DNA of 64,000 nt from Paraburkholderia polaris (GCF_012927345.1 NZ_JABBGJ010000014.1:62001-126000), one strand, 5' to 3'. Shown: positions 45,087 through 57,292, numbered from the stretch's first letter. Notes: generated by a model not told the origin, from the sequence alone. Numbers and translations are program-made.

Positions 45087-45530
45087 ATGGCAGGCTCTTC
45101 CTCCAGCATGCGCGGTTCCCGTCAGCGCCGCGCGATGGCCGACATCAACGTCGTGCCGTACATCGACGTGATGCTCGTGCTGCTCGTGATCTTCATGGTG
45201 ACCGCGCCGCTCGTCGCCCCGTCGATCGTCAATCTGCCGACCGTCGGCGGCGCCGCGCCTCAGCAGCAAACGCCGCCCGTGATCGTAAACATCCGCGCGG
45301 ACGGCAATATGAACGTCAAATACAAGGACGATTCCGGCGCGCAGCAGCAGGAAGACATGACCAAGGCCGATCTGCACGGCTTTATCGCCGACCGCGCGCA
45401 ATCACATCCAGACCAGCCCGTCGTGATCGCCGCCGATAAAACCGTGAAGTACGAAGTCGTGATGAACGTGATGTCCGAATTGAAAGCTCAGGGCGTCAAG
45501 CGCGTTGGATTGCTCGTCAAATCACAATGA
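45087..45530 (+). CDS. tolR: Tol-Pal proton-channel subunit TolR
   Basis: A 147-aa ExbD/TolR protein. One membrane helix, with the essential aspartate in DINVVPYIDVMLVLLVIFMVTAP, then a periplasmic domain containing PPVIVNIRADGNMNVKYKDD and VVIAADKTVKYEVVMNVMSELK. Its stop overlaps the tolA ATG by four bases (ATGA). Confidence 0.96.
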   Translation: MAGSSSSMRGSRQRRAMADINVVPYIDVMLVLLVIFMVTAPLVAPSIVNLPTVGGAAPQQQTPPVIVNIRADGNMNVKYKDDSGAQQQEDMTKADLHGFIADRAQSHPDQPVVIAADKTVKYEVVMNVMSELKAQGVKRVGLLVKSQ

Positions 45531-46552
45531 TCCGCAAGAACTCCGAATACCCGCTTCAACCACCGCGTGAACGCGGCACCTGGCGAGCCTTTGCGTTCGC
45601 CCTGGTGATGCACGCGCTGCTGGGGTTCTTCCTGTATCACGGCATTCAATGGCAAAACAGCACGCCCGAAGGCGCGGAAGCCGAACTCTGGACCGAAGTG
45701 CCGGACACGGCGATTCCTCGTGCCGTTCCGCCGCCTCCCGTGCCAGTGGCCCCTGCCCCGCCGGTGCGGGACGAGCAGGCCGATATCGCGCTGCAGGAAA
45801 AGAAGCGTCAGCAACAGGAAGCGGCTCGCGAAGCGCAACTGGCTGAACAGCAACGTCAGCAAAAGCTGCAAGCGCAGCAGGAAGCCGAGGCGAAGCGTCA
45901 GCAGCAACTGGCCGCAGATCAGGCTGCGCAGCTCGCCGCGCAGAAAACCGCAGCGGCCAAGCAAAAACAGCTGCAACAACAGCAACAGCAGCAGGCCGAG
46001 AAGCTGAAGCAACAGCAACTGGCCGAGCAGCAAAAGCAGCAGCAACTTAAAGAGCAGCAGCAGGAACAGCAGAAACAGGCTGAGGCCGAGGCGCAGAAGA
46101 AGGCCGATGCGCAAAAGGCAGCGAAAGCCAAGGCTCAAGCCGATGCTGCTGCGCAAGCCAAAAAGCTCGACACGGAGCGTCGCGCGCGCCTCGCGCAGAT
46201 GATGCAAGGTTCGGCCGGCGGCACGAGTTCCAGCAGCGATGGACTTGGCAAGAGCGGCACGGGTAGCGGCTCGGGTGGCACGGCGGCATCGGCGGGTTAC
46301 GCGGACAAGGTGCGCCGTGTGGTTCGCCCGAACATCTCGTGGGGCGGCGAAACGGAAGGTCTGGAGACCGTCATCTCCGTACGCTGCTCGCCGACGGGCA
46401 CGCTGCTGGATGCGCAGATCTCGCGCAGCAGCGGCAATTCGGCGTGGGATGACGCGGCACTGCGGGCCGTCCAGCGTTCCAATCCGATGCCTCAGGATAT
46501 CGACGGAAAGACGCCGACCAGCTTCAAGATTACGTTGCGCCCGGCAGGTTGA
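45527..46552 (+). CDS. tolA: Tol-Pal energy-transducing protein TolA
   Basis: A 341-aa inner-membrane protein. N-terminal signal anchor (AFAFALVMHALLGFFLYHGI), a proline-rich linker (VPPPPVPVAPAPPV), then a long Lys/Gln/Ala-rich helical domain II (about residues 85-220). A Gly/Ser spacer (GTGSGSGGTAAS) leads to the C-terminal TonB-like domain (VVRPNISWGGETEGLETVISVRCSPTG.., DAALRAVQRSNPMPQD). It connects the TolQR motor to TolB and Pal. Confidence 0.95.
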   Translation: MIRKNSEYPLQPPRERGTWRAFAFALVMHALLGFFLYHGIQWQNSTPEGAEAELWTEVPDTAIPRAVPPPPVPVAPAPPVRDEQADIALQEKKRQQQEAAREAQLAEQQRQQKLQAQQEAEAKRQQQLAADQAAQLAAQKTAAAKQKQLQQQQQQQAEKLKQQQLAEQQKQQQLKEQQQEQQKQAEAEAQKKADAQKAAKAKAQADAAAQAKKLDTERRARLAQMMQGSAGGTSSSSDGLGKSGTGSGSGGTAASAGYADKVRRVVRPNISWGGETEGLETVISVRCSPTGTLLDAQISRSSGNSAWDDAALRAVQRSNPMPQDIDGKTPTSFKITLRPAG

Positions 46553-46691
46553 TTGCAACAATTTGACAGTCCGTTGACAGCAGACGCAGCGCCCCGCCCA
46601 GCGCGGCCGACCCGGGAACGAATTAGATATTCGCGGGTCTCTCTGCTGTCATGAAGTGTTAGTAAAACCGTTTTTGGGGAAACCATTCAGC

Positions 46692-47984
46692 ATGAGTTTG
46701 ATGACCAAGCTAGGCCTGCGGACACTTGTAGCGTCGTGCCTGATCGCCGTCGGCGGCGCCGCCAACGCACAACTCAACGTCCTCGTAACGGGCGTCGGGT
46801 CCACACAGTTTCCGATCGCAACGGCGAATTTCGCCAATGAAGCGAACTCGCCGCAGCAGGTCAGCACGATCGTGCGCCAGGATCTGCAACGCAGCGGAAA
46901 ATTCACGAATATCGACGCGGGCAGCACGCCGGTCTCTGAAACAGATTCCGTCGACCTCGGCAGCTGGAAAGCCAAGGGCGCCAACGCGTTCGTGTCCGGC
47001 AGCGTGAACCGTTTGCCGAACGGCCAGTACGAAGTGCGCTTCAAGCTGTACGACACCGTCAAGGGCGAAAGCCTCGGCGGTCTCGTGCTGGTGAGCCCGG
47101 AAAGCGGGCTGCGCATGAGCGCGCACAAGGTCGCGGACTACATCTACGCGAAGCTGATGGGCGGCCGCGGCGTGTTCGCCACGCGCCTTTCGTACGTCAT
47201 CAAGACGGGCGGCCGTTATCAATTGCAGATTTCCGATTCGGACGGCCAGGACGCGCACATCGCGCTGTCGAGCCCCGAGCCGATCATCTCGCCGGCATGG
47301 TCGCCTGACGGCACCAAGGTCGCTTACGTTTCGTTCGAAAAGAAGAAGCCGATCGTCTACATCCACGATTTGCCTACGGGCCGTCGCGTGGTCGTATCGG
47401 ACCAGAAGGGTAACAACAGTGCGCCGGCTTGGTCGCCGGATGGCCGCACGCTGGCCGTCGCGCTCTCGCGCACCGGCAACACGCAGATTTTCGCCGTCAA
47501 TGCGGACGGCAGCGGCCTGCGCCGCCTCACGCAAGGCAGTTCGATCGACACTGAACCGTGCTTCTCTCCTGACGGCCAGTCGATCTATTTCACCAGCGAC
47601 CGTGGCGGCCAACCGCAGATCTACAAGATGTCGGCCCAGGGCGAGAACGCCGGCGCCGCGCAACGCGTGACCTTCACGGGCAGCTACAACACCAGCCCGC
47701 GCGTGAGTCCGGATGGCAAGCAGCTCGCCTATATCTCGCGCGTCGGCGGCGGGTTCAAGCTCTATATCCAAGACCTGCAAGGCAATACGGCCACGGGCCT
47801 GACGGACACCACACACGACGAATCGCCGAGCTTCGCGGCGAACGGTCAGTACATTCTTTACGCCACACAGGTGAACGGCCGTGGCGTGTTGGCGGCAGTA
47901 TCGACCGACGGTCGCACTCGGCAGGTCCTGTCCGTTCAGGGTGGTAGCGTACGCGAGCCATCCTGGGGCCCGTTTATGCAGTAA
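46692..47984 (+). CDS. tolB: Tol-Pal periplasmic beta-propeller TolB
   Basis: A 430-aa protein from ATG 46692 ([27 protein letters not shown], a clear Sec signal peptide). The N-terminal domain is followed by a six-bladed propeller with repeated 'PAWSPDG', '[15 protein letters not shown]' and '[15 protein letters not shown]' blades. It binds Pal and the C-terminal domain of TolA. The start at 46656 would add a non-signal extension and is rejected. Confidence 0.96.
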   Translation: MSLMTKLGLRTLVASCLIAVGGAANAQLNVLVTGVGSTQFPIATANFANEANSPQQVSTIVRQDLQRSGKFTNIDAGSTPVSETDSVDLGSWKAKGANAFVSGSVNRLPNGQYEVRFKLYDTVKGESLGGLVLVSPESGLRMSAHKVADYIYAKLMGGRGVFATRLSYVIKTGGRYQLQISDSDGQDAHIALSSPEPIISPAWSPDGTKVAYVSFEKKKPIVYIHDLPTGRRVVVSDQKGNNSAPAWSPDGRTLAVALSRTGNTQIFAVNADGSGLRRLTQGSSIDTEPCFSPDGQSIYFTSDRGGQPQIYKMSAQGENAGAAQRVTFTGSYNTSPRVSPDGKQLAYISRVGGGFKLYIQDLQGNTATGLTDTTHDESPSFAANGQYILYATQVNGRGVLAAVSTDGRTRQVLSVQGGSVREPSWGPFMQ

Positions 47985-48016
47985 CGTTCATGCAACAACA
48001 CAAGGAGAGTAACAAA

Positions 48017-48526
48017 ATGATGTCAAAACTTCGTTTCGCATTTGCCGTACTGATGGTCGGTGCGCTGGCCGCATGTCACTCGGGCGTCAAGCTCGACGAA
48101 AACGCTAACAAGGGTGGTGCAGTTTCGACGCAACCGAATCCGACCGATGTCGCTCAGGTCAACGTCGATCCGCTGAACGATCCGAACAGCCCGCTCGCCA
48201 AGCGCAGCATCTACTTCGACTTCGACAGCTACTCGGTCAAGGACGATTACCAATCGCTGCTGCAACAACACGCGCAATACCTGAAGAGCCATCCGCAACG
48301 CCACGTCCTGATCCAGGGCAACACCGACGAACGCGGCACCAGCGAGTACAACCTGGCACTCGGCCAGAAGCGTGCTGAAGCTGTGCGCCGTTCGTTGTCG
48401 CTGATGGGCGTGACGGACTCGCAAATGGAAGCCGTGAGCCTCGGCAAGGAAAAGCCGCAAGCTGACGGTCATGACGAATCGTCGTGGGCACAAAACCGCC
48501 GCGCCGACCTCGTGTACCAACAGTAA
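48017..48526 (+). CDS. pal: Peptidoglycan-associated lipoprotein Pal
   Basis: A 169-aa outer-membrane lipoprotein. Lipobox LAAC after MMSKLRFAFAVLMVGA, then a flexible linker and the OmpA-like peptidoglycan-binding domain (SIYFDFDSYSVKDDYQ.., LIQGNTDERGTSEYNLALGQKRAEAVRRSL). CAAGGAGAG is the ribosome site before ATG 48017; the next ATG at 48020 is also possible. Confidence 0.97.
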   Translation: MMSKLRFAFAVLMVGALAACHSGVKLDENANKGGAVSTQPNPTDVAQVNVDPLNDPNSPLAKRSIYFDFDSYSVKDDYQSLLQQHAQYLKSHPQRHVLIQGNTDERGTSEYNLALGQKRAEAVRRSLSLMGVTDSQMEAVSLGKEKPQADGHDESSWAQNRRADLVYQQ

Positions 48527-48533
48527 GTAACGG

Positions 48534-49295
48534 GTGATGAGCCGAATGACGCATCGTTTCTCCTGGCTGCGGTTTGCCGCAGCGGCCTGCGTCGCAGGCA
48601 CGGCCTTCGCGGCTGTGCCCGCGCATGCGGGCATCTTCGACGACGATCAGGCCCGTCAGGCCATTCTCGATCTGCGCTCGAAGACCGATAGCCTGTCGAG
48701 CCAACTGTCGGCCGCACAGCGCACGATCCTCGATCAGTCCAACCGCCTCGATCAGCTGAATCAGCAGGTCGCGACGTTGCGTGGGCAGAACGAAGACATG
48801 GGCAACCAACTCACCACGCTGCAAAAACAGCAGAAGGACTACTACACCGATCTGGACACGCGGCTGAAGAAATTCGAGCCGCAGCAACAGACGGTGGACG
48901 GCGTCCAGGGCGAGGTGCAGCCGGGTGAAACCGATTCGTTCAATGCGGCTTCACAGCAGTTCCGCAACGGCGACTTCAAGAATGCGGCTGCGTCGTTCCG
49001 CAGCTTCATCTCCAAGTTCCCGAACAGCCCTTACCAGCCGACCGCGCAGTACTGGCTCGGCAATGCGCTGTATGCGCTGCGTGACTACAAGGGTTCGACG
49101 GCGACCTGGCAAGGTGTGGTGAAGAACTACCCGCAGCATCCGCGCGCACCGGAAGCGCTGCTCGCGATTGCGAACAATCAGCTCGAGCAAGGTCAGAAGG
49201 CTGCAGCCAAAAAGACGCTGGAGCAGATCGTCGCGCAGTACAGCGGCTCGGACGTCGCGCAATCGGCTCAGAGCAAGCTGTCGCAGATCAAGTAG
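48534..49295 (+). CDS. cpoB: Cell division coordinator CpoB (YbgF)
   Basis: A 253-aa periplasmic protein that ties PBP1b activity to the Tol machine. It has a signal peptide (WLRFAAAACVAGTAFAAVPAHAG), a coiled-coil trimerisation region (LRSKTDSLSSQLSAAQRTILDQSNRLDQLNQQV), then TPR repeats (SFNAASQQFRNGDFKNAAASFRSFI.., QYWLGNALYALRDYKGS). It is last in the Tol-Pal operon and followed by a hairpin terminator at 49373. Confidence 0.95.
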   Translation: MMSRMTHRFSWLRFAAAACVAGTAFAAVPAHAGIFDDDQARQAILDLRSKTDSLSSQLSAAQRTILDQSNRLDQLNQQVATLRGQNEDMGNQLTTLQKQQKDYYTDLDTRLKKFEPQQQTVDGVQGEVQPGETDSFNAASQQFRNGDFKNAAASFRSFISKFPNSPYQPTAQYWLGNALYALRDYKGSTATWQGVVKNYPQHPRAPEALLAIANNQLEQGQKAAAKKTLEQIVAQYSGSDVAQSAQSKLSQIK

Positions 49296-49372
49296 TCGTA
49301 CAGCGTTTAGCAGTTGATGTAACGCGCAGTGGCTGCGCAGTCCCCAAATCAATGGCCACGCGCGCCTCTCGC

Positions 49373-49406
49373 TGAAAAGCCCGGGGTAGATACCTCGGGC
49401 TTTTCA
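49373..49406 (+). terminator. Terminator of the Tol-Pal operon
   Basis: GAAAAGCCCGGGG-TAGATA-CCTCGGGCTTTTC forms a 13-bp stem with one G-T pair; the T run is part of the right arm. It lies 78 bases after the cpoB stop. Confidence 0.85.
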
Positions 49407-49444
49407 CTATCTGAAGTGCGGATCGCTCGACTAACCACCATGGG

Positions 49445-49474
49445 TTGACAGCCCATAGAGGCTATCGCTATAAT
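49445..49474 (+). promoter_or_regulatory. Sigma70 promoter of tRNA-Lys
   Basis: TTGACA (49445-49450), an 18-base spacer and TATAAT (49469-49474): both consensus hexamers are perfect. The transcript would start about 8 bases before the mature tRNA. Confidence 0.9.
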
Positions 49475-49488
49475 CTCGCTTCTCTTTT

Positions 49489-49564
49489 GGGTCGTTAGCT
49501 CAGCTGGTAGAGCAGCGGACTTTTAATCCGTTGGTCACAGGTTCGAATCCCGTACGGCCTACCA
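49489..49564 (+). tRNA. tRNA-Lys (anticodon UUU)
   Basis: A 76-base tRNA with acceptor arms GGGTCGT/ACGGCCT (first pair G-U), D arm with AGCTCAGCTGGTAGAGCA, anticodon stem CGGAC-TTTTAAT-CCGTT giving anticodon TTT, T arm CACAGGTTCGAATCCCGTA, and the CCA end encoded. It decodes AAA/AAG. Confidence 0.97.
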
Positions 49565-49572
49565 AAAGATTC

Positions 49573-49613
49573 AAGGGCTTGCACGCGTCAGCGTCGCAAG
49601 CCCTTTTCTTTTT
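49573..49613 (+). terminator. Terminator after tRNA-Lys
   Basis: AAGGGCTTGC (49573-49582) pairs with GCAAGCCCTT (49596-49605) and is followed by TTCTTTTTC, starting 8 bases after the tRNA 3' end. Confidence 0.85.
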
Positions 49614-49792
49614 CTGGCCCGCGCGCCGCCCTCTCCGCTCGATCCCCCAAATAGTTCGACACCCCACAGACCGCCCGCGTCTTGCGCAAGCATTATCGCT
49701 TCACGGCGCCGGAAGAGCGCCGCAAAAAAGACCATAAAACAGGGCTGCCTGGACAAACGACTCCGCCGCCCAACCCGCCCAGGGGGGCGCCC

Positions 49793-50452
49793 ATGAACAC
49801 TGCAAAAGTAATCTGGGTAGTAGGTTTGGCAATCTCGATCGAAACGGCGCACGCTCAGGAAGTATTCCTGGAGGGCGGGACGCTTGGTGTCGGCATTGGC
49901 GCGGCGCTGAACGTCACGTCCTGGTTCGGCTTGCACGCGGACTTCAACGCGATCAACTTGTCGCATGACTTCACGGTGGGGGGAAATCGTTATGCCGACG
50001 GCGTGCGTCTTCGCCAGGGAGGTCTCTACGGCGATCTGTTCCCGTGGTCGAACAGCGGCTTTCGCGTCACCGCCGGCCTTCGCTTCACGGACGATGAGGT
50101 CAGCGGCAATTCCGTTCCCACGAACGGCACCTACACATTCAAAGGCCAGACCACACCGGCCTTTCCAGGCGAGTATGCGACCGCCACGGTCAAGTACCCG
50201 ACCGTGATGCCTTATCTGGGGGTGGGCTATGGTTTGCAACCCACAGCCAAAGGATTTGGCCTCGTGGTCGATCTCGGCGTCGCTTATGGCGTACCGCGCT
50301 CGTCCTATACGTTGTCACCGGCCCTGGCTCAGGCTGCGGGTCCCGCCATGAGCCAGGAGATTATCGCGACCGGCTTGCAGCAACTGAGGGACAAGGCCTC
50401 GCCCTACCGATGGTATCCGACGCTGCAAATTGGCCTTTCGTACCACTTCTGA
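49793..50452 (+). CDS. Outer-membrane beta-barrel protein (OmpW-like size)
   Basis: A 219-aa protein from ATG 49793 (MNTAKVIWVVGLAISIETAHA|QEVF, Sec signal). The mature part alternates hydrophobic/polar strands typical of small barrels (LGVGIGAALNVTSWFGLHADFN.., YPTVMPYLGVGYGL, GFGLVVDLGVAYG) and ends in a C-terminal Phe (WYPTLQIGLSYHF), the outer-membrane insertion signal. The exact family and ligand are not identified. The ORF extends upstream to 49682, but the signal peptide fixes the start. Confidence 0.8.
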   Translation: MNTAKVIWVVGLAISIETAHAQEVFLEGGTLGVGIGAALNVTSWFGLHADFNAINLSHDFTVGGNRYADGVRLRQGGLYGDLFPWSNSGFRVTAGLRFTDDEVSGNSVPTNGTYTFKGQTTPAFPGEYATATVKYPTVMPYLGVGYGLQPTAKGFGLVVDLGVAYGVPRSSYTLSPALAQAAGPAMSQEIIATGLQQLRDKASPYRWYPTLQIGLSYHF

Positions 50453-50706
50453 TCAGTTGGCCTCAATCTTTCGCTTTGGCGCAAAAGATTCTGACAGCGC
50501 AAATCATAACGACCCACGCGACCATGAGGTCTGTCTTACATCACGCTTCTTCGATACGGAACGGATACAACGGACTCCGAACATTGATATTTATTGAGAC
50601 GTAAAGACGTGCAATGATCGCCGCCGATTCTGCGAATCACGCTGCAACGCTGCGTGAGCAGACGCTCGGACAACACCGCAGATCCCTGCGCTTTCATTCC
50701 GTCAAT

Positions 50707-51078
50707 ATGACCAATTTTCTGTTCGACCTTGTCTCGAACCTTGCTTTGCTGGCTATCGTGCTGAGCGCGTGTCATCTGTGCAACCGGCTCGTACCCGGTG
50801 CCGCGCTCAATGGCGCGCACATTTTCGTTGCGCTGGCTTCGGCCGCGTTGCTGCTCGATGCCGCGCTGACCTTTCTCGTGTTCGCCGATGCGCAGAGCCG
50901 CTATGGCAAGTTCAGCACGTCGAGCGCATTCTTCGAGCGCGCCAGCGCGTACGTGCTGGCAGCCATTGCCGCATTCGCGTGGCAGTACGCCGCACGTTGC
51001 GCCCGCCCCGCCAAAACTAACAACCACGCGCTGGTCATCCGCACGTCCCCGTATTCCGAATCACATCTGCCGATGTAA
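50707..51078 (+). CDS. Hypothetical membrane protein
   Basis: A 123-aa protein from ATG 50707 (MTNFLFDLVSNLALLAIVLSAC). Three predicted membrane helices: LFDLVSNLALLAIVLSACHL, AHIFVALASAALLLDAALTFLVF and ASAYVLAAIAAFAWQYAA. I do not recognise a family. An upstream start at 50614 would add a polar 31-residue leader and is less likely. The 254-base gap before it shows no other gene. Confidence 0.5.
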   Translation: MTNFLFDLVSNLALLAIVLSACHLCNRLVPGAALNGAHIFVALASAALLLDAALTFLVFADAQSRYGKFSTSSAFFERASAYVLAAIAAFAWQYAARCARPAKTNNHALVIRTSPYSESHLPM

Positions 51079-51272
51079 CTCCACGCGGCCCACTTTCTCC
51101 TCGTCACGCAATCCGCATCATCATCAGGAACGGACCTTGCGTATGGGCGCGCCGTCGCCTATAACTTCCGATGACCGAGGGTTACCGTTCGCGCCCGCCA
51201 CCGGGCATTTGCCGCTGTATTGCACTACCGCCGTTCAATCAGTCGAAGGCAACTTAACCAACGAGGAACATC

Positions 51273-52085
51273 TTGGATCTCGAAACCGTACGCGTGTTCA
51301 TCATGACCCGAGGCATCGACCTCGGCACCAAGGTACTCGGTGCGATCGTGTTGTGGGTCGTTGGCCGCTGGGTCATTGGCCTGATCACCGGCTTGCTTCG
51401 CAAACTGCTTTCGAAAAACGGCCGGGTCGATCCAACGCTCGCGCATTACCTCGGTTCGATTCTCGGCGCGCTGCTGAACCTGCTGCTGATTCTCGCGATC
51501 CTGCAAGTGTTCGGCGTCCAGACTACCTCGTTCGCCGCATTGCTCGCCGGCCTCGGTCTTGCGATTGGCACTGCGTGGGGTGGATTGCTCGCCCACTTCG
51601 CGGCAGGCATCTTCATGCAGGTACTGCGGCCGTTCAAGGTGGGTGATTTCGTCATGGCGGGCGGCGTCACGGGCACGGTCTCGGAACTGGGGCTGTTCGG
51701 CACAACCATCGTGACGCCCGACAATGTGACGACCATCGTCGGCAACAACAAGATCTTTTCGGACACGATCTCGAACTACAGCGCATTGCCGGTGCGGCGC
51801 GTCGAGCTGACCGCGAAGATTGCGAACGGCGTCGATCCTACGGATGCGATGAACCGGCTGAAGGCGGCCGTTACGCAGATTCCGAACGTGGCCGAAAGTC
51901 CCGCACCGGATATCGAAGTGCTGAGCTTCACGCCGGAAGGACCGTTGCTGTGCGTGCGGCCCTACACGCACACCGACCATTACTGGCAGGTCTACTTCGA
52001 TACCAACCGCGCGATCATTCAGACCTTCAAGGATGCAGGCTATCCGACACCGGAAACCCCGCTTGCGCCGCGTATCGTCAGTTGA
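51273..52085 (+). CDS. Small-conductance mechanosensitive channel (MscS family)
   Basis: A 270-aa inner-membrane channel starting at TTG 51273 (preceded by GAGGAAC). The N-terminal helices and pore helix TM3 (ALLAGLGLAIGTAWGGLLAHFAAGIFMQVLRPFKVGD) carry the alternating Gly/Ala pattern of MscS; the beta-domain (GVTGTVSELGLFGTTIVTPDN) and C-terminal alpha/beta domain follow. It opens under membrane tension to release osmolytes. A TTG start is unusual; no ATG fits. Confidence 0.93.
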   Translation: MDLETVRVFIMTRGIDLGTKVLGAIVLWVVGRWVIGLITGLLRKLLSKNGRVDPTLAHYLGSILGALLNLLLILAILQVFGVQTTSFAALLAGLGLAIGTAWGGLLAHFAAGIFMQVLRPFKVGDFVMAGGVTGTVSELGLFGTTIVTPDNVTTIVGNNKIFSDTISNYSALPVRRVELTAKIANGVDPTDAMNRLKAAVTQIPNVAESPAPDIEVLSFTPEGPLLCVRPYTHTDHYWQVYFDTNRAIIQTFKDAGYPTPETPLAPRIVS

Positions 52086-52207
52086 GCGCGACCGGGGCTC
52101 AGGTCTCTGGACTGAGGTTGACGTTCGCTAAGGCGAAGCGTTTTTTCGGTGCCTCAGCGGTCCGGCTCATCGGCTTATCGGCTCATCGGAATCAGGACCG
52201 CAAAACG

Positions 52208-52240
52208 AAAACGGCGTCGCGAGATTCGCGACGCCGTTTT
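52208..52240. terminator. Bidirectional terminator between mscS and the dedA-like gene
   Basis: AAAACGGCGTCGCGAGATTCGCGACGCCGTTTT has 14-bp arms around a short loop with A-rich left and T-rich right ends, so it works in both directions for the convergent genes. Confidence 0.9.
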
Positions 52241-52268
52241 CTCATCTTCCTTCGGACTACGTGAAGCG

Positions 52269-52943
52269 TTAGCGGCTACCCGATTTGGCCGCGGCGTTCT
52301 TGCGCGTCATTTTCCATAGCGCACCAAGCACAACCGGCACCACGGCCGCGCCGATACCCACCAGCACGATCAAGTTCAGATACTGCCGGATGAACGGAAT
52401 GTTGCCGAAGAAGTAACCGAGGAACACCAGCAGCAACACCCAGAACAGCGCACCGAGAACGTTGAACAACTGGAACCGGCTAACCGTCATCTCCGATGCA
52501 CCGGCAACGAACGGGGCAAAGGTCCGTACCACCGGAATGAAACGCGCCAGCACGATGGTCTTGCCGCCATGCTTTTCATAAAAGTTATGAGTTTTCTGCA
52601 GCGCGGTGCGGTCAAGGAAGCGCTCAAGAAAAGGGATGTGTGAATTGAACACCCGAGGCCCGATGGACCGCCCGACCATGTAGTTCACCGTGTTGCCAAT
52701 GACCGCTGCGACGAGCAGCAGCACGATCAGCAAACCGAGGTTCATTTCACCGGTCGCGCAAAAGGCACCGCCGATGAACAGCAGCGAATCGCCAGGCAGG
52801 AACGGCAGAACGACCAGCCCGGTTTCGCAGAACACAATCAGAAAGAGCACCGCGTAGACCCAGGCGCCGTACTCGTGAATAAAGACGCCCAGAAACTTGT
52901 CGATGTGCAAGACAAGGTTGGCGAACTGTAGCAGCGTGTCCAA
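52269..52943 (-). CDS. DedA-family membrane protein
   Basis: A 224-aa inner-membrane protein of the DedA/SNARE-associated family, linked to undecaprenyl-phosphate or phospholipid flipping and membrane homeostasis. Motifs: FCETGLVVLPFLPGDSLLFIGG (the DedA E-x-x-x-P-x-P-G-E/D signature), GRSIGPRVFN, FYEKHGGKTIVLARFIPVVRTFAPFVAG and GYFFGNIP. About five membrane segments are seen. Confidence 0.93.
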   Translation of the reverse strand: MDTLLQFANLVLHIDKFLGVFIHEYGAWVYAVLFLIVFCETGLVVLPFLPGDSLLFIGGAFCATGEMNLGLLIVLLLVAAVIGNTVNYMVGRSIGPRVFNSHIPFLERFLDRTALQKTHNFYEKHGGKTIVLARFIPVVRTFAPFVAGASEMTVSRFQLFNVLGALFWVLLLVFLGYFFGNIPFIRQYLNLIVLVGIGAAVVPVVLGALWKMTRKNAAAKSGSR

Positions 52944-53103
52944 AAAGCGTCCTTTATTGAGCGAATGTGAGCGTGGCGGGAGCGGCCGCGTCAGCAGCTT
53001 TGCGGGCGATGGGCAGCGAGCGCGTGCTCGCCGCCGGAAATTGACCGCGTCATGATACCGAAAGTGCCCGGTTGCGATTAAAAATCTGCTCGCGCCGAAT
53101 CGC

Positions 53104-53109
53104 TATAAT
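53104..53109 (+). promoter_or_regulatory. mutL -10 box close to the start codon
   Basis: A perfect TATAAT lies 7 bases before ATG 53116, so a transcript from it would be leaderless or nearly so. No convincing -35 is seen. Confidence 0.45.
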
Positions 53110-53115
53110 TTCGCC

Positions 53116-55155
<2,040 letters not shown>

Positions 55156-55198
55156 CGGTGCGCCTGATTACGCTGATTCGGCGCGCGCCGTCTTGCCT

Positions 55199-56146
55199 AT
55201 GACTTCACGCACTCCCGCGCCGATCCCGTGCCTGCTCGGCCCGACCGCATCCGGCAAAACCGCCGCCGCGCTGGCGCTGGCCGCACGGCGGCCGGTGGAA
55301 ATCATCAGTGTCGATTCGGCGCTGGTCTATCGCGAGATGGATATCGGCACCGCCAAACCGACGCCGGAAGAACGCGCGGTGGCGCCGCATCATCTGATCG
55401 ACATTGTCGATCCGGCGGACGCGTATTCGGCGGCGGAATTTCGCAGCGACGCGTTGCGCCTGATCGGCGAGATCAGCGCGCGCGGGCGGCTGCCGTTATT
55501 GGTCGGCGGGACCATGCTGTACTACAAGGCGCTCACTCAGGGGCTAAACGACCTGCCCGCCGCCGATGCCGACGTACGCGCGACGCTCGATGCCGACGCT
55601 GCACGCGACGGCTGGCCGGCGCTGCATGCGCGGCTTGCCGCTGTCGACCCCGTTACGGCTGCGCGCCTGGCACCGAACGATTCGCAGCGAATTCAGCGGG
55701 CGCTCGAAGTTTTTACGCTGACTGGGCAAGCGATGTCTGCTTTGCTGGCCGCGCCCGCCCGAACGGATGACGCCGCTTTGGCGTGGCGCTTCGTGCCGAT
55801 TGCGCTCGAACCCTCTGAGAGGAGCGTGCTGCATGCGCGCATCGAAAATCGCTTCGACGCCATGCTGGCCAACGGCTTTATCGACGAAGTGGTGAAATTA
55901 CGCGAACGCGGGGATTTGTCGCCCGAGATGCCGTCCATGCGCTGCGTGGGATACCGGCAGGTCTGGGAATATCTCGACGGGGCCGTCGACTATTCGACCA
56001 TGCGGGACAAGGGGGTCTTTGCGACCCGGCAATTGTGCAAGCGGCAGCTCACTTGGCTGCGCAGCATGACAGAGCGGGTTGTTGTTGATTGCTGCGATCC
56101 CAACGCAACTGCGCAGGTCGTCAGCTTGATTGAAGCGGTGATTTGA
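55199..56146 (+). CDS. miaA: tRNA dimethylallyltransferase
   Basis: Adds dimethylallyl to A37 of tRNAs reading U-starting codons; 315 aa from ATG 55199 ([25 protein letters not shown]). P-loop GPTASGKT, the [17 protein letters not shown] motif, [10 protein letters not shown] and [11 protein letters not shown] are present. The start at 55145 would overlap mutL and precede the P-loop by an atypical leader, so it is rejected. The gene lies 43 bases after mutL. Confidence 0.97.
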   Translation: MTSRTPAPIPCLLGPTASGKTAAALALAARRPVEIISVDSALVYREMDIGTAKPTPEERAVAPHHLIDIVDPADAYSAAEFRSDALRLIGEISARGRLPLLVGGTMLYYKALTQGLNDLPAADADVRATLDADAARDGWPALHARLAAVDPVTAARLAPNDSQRIQRALEVFTLTGQAMSALLAAPARTDDAALAWRFVPIALEPSERSVLHARIENRFDAMLANGFIDEVVKLRERGDLSPEMPSMRCVGYRQVWEYLDGAVDYSTMRDKGVFATRQLCKRQLTWLRSMTERVVVDCCDPNATAQVVSLIEAVI

Positions 56147-56217
56147 GGTTTTCACCCACGCGACGCCTTCTTTCTGTACGCCGCGCAGGCAAACCAGCTT
56201 TGAATCAAGCTGGCTGG

Positions 56218-57273
56218 TTAGACGACTACCGTCTGAGCTTCACCGGCCGCACTTTCGCGAATCACGCCGATCTTCCAGACCTGCTCGCCAGCCGCCGACA
56301 AAAGCCCGATCGCCGCATCGGCATCAGCAGCAGACACAACCACCGCCATCCCGATCCCGCAGTTGAACACGCGGTGCATTTCAGCATCCGCCACGCCGCC
56401 GTGCTTCTGCAGCCACGAGAACAGCGGCGGCAGCGGCCAGCCGCGGTGATCCAGCTCAGCCGTCAGACCTTCACGCAGAACGCGCGGAATATTCTCGACC
56501 AGCCCGCCGCCGGTGATGTGCGCCATACCCTTAACCGCGATCTGCTGCATCAAGGCCAGCAAAGGCTTCACATAAATATGCGTAGGCGCCATCAACGCGT
56601 CGGCCAACGAACGGCCATCAAAATCCGCATTCAGATCAGGCTGTGCACGCTCAATGATCTTGCGCACCAGCGAAAAACCGTTCGAATGGATGCCGCTGGA
56701 AGCCAAACCCAGCACCACGTCACCCGGGGCGATCGTGCTGCCGTCGATAATCTTGCTCTTTTCCACCGCACCGACCGCAAAACCGGCCAGATCGTATTCT
56801 CCGTCCGGATACATGCCGGGCATTTCAGCCGTCTCGCCGCCGATCAACGCGCAGCCGGACAGTTCGCAGCCATGCGCGATACCCTTCACGACCGTCGCCG
56901 CCGTAGCGACGTCCAGCTTGCCGCAAGCGAAATAGTCGAGGAAGAACAGCGGCTCGGCACCCTGCACCAGAATATCGTTCACGCTCATCGCCACCAGATC
57001 CTGGCCGACGGTGTCGTGTTTGTTCAGTTGAAACGCTAGGCGAAGCTTGGTGCCGACACCGTCGGTGCCCGAAACCAGCACCGGCTCCTTGTACTTCTTC
57101 GGCACTTCAAACAGCGCGCCGAACCCGCCGATGCCGCCCAGCACGCCGTCGCGCATCGTCTTTTTGGCAAAGGGCTTGATCGCGTCAACAAGGGCGTCGC
57201 CCGCGTCGATGTCCACGCCGGCGTCGCGATACGACAACCCTTGGGTGTCAGGGGCGGATTTCGGTTGATTCAT
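56218..57273 (-). CDS. purM: Phosphoribosylformylglycinamidine cyclo-ligase (AIR synthetase)
   Basis: Fifth step of purine synthesis, FGAM to AIR; 351 aa from ATG 57273 ([20 protein letters not shown]). Conserved: [81 protein letters not shown] and [12 protein letters not shown]. It is divergent from the perM-like gene across a palindromic promoter. Confidence 0.98.
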   Translation of the reverse strand: MNQPKSAPDTQGLSYRDAGVDIDAGDALVDAIKPFAKKTMRDGVLGGIGGFGALFEVPKKYKEPVLVSGTDGVGTKLRLAFQLNKHDTVGQDLVAMSVNDILVQGAEPLFFLDYFACGKLDVATAATVVKGIAHGCELSGCALIGGETAEMPGMYPDGEYDLAGFAVGAVEKSKIIDGSTIAPGDVVLGLASSGIHSNGFSLVRKIIERAQPDLNADFDGRSLADALMAPTHIYVKPLLALMQQIAVKGMAHITGGGLVENIPRVLREGLTAELDHRGWPLPPLFSWLQKHGGVADAEMHRVFNCGIGMAVVVSAADADAAIGLLSAAGEQVWKIGVIRESAAGEAQTVVV

Positions 57274-57292
57274 GGGGAAGGGCAAGAAGGTC

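Noticed and set aside
49489..49564. tRNA-Lys as the attachment site of an island
   Set aside because: No integrase, direct repeat or foreign-looking genes next to it.
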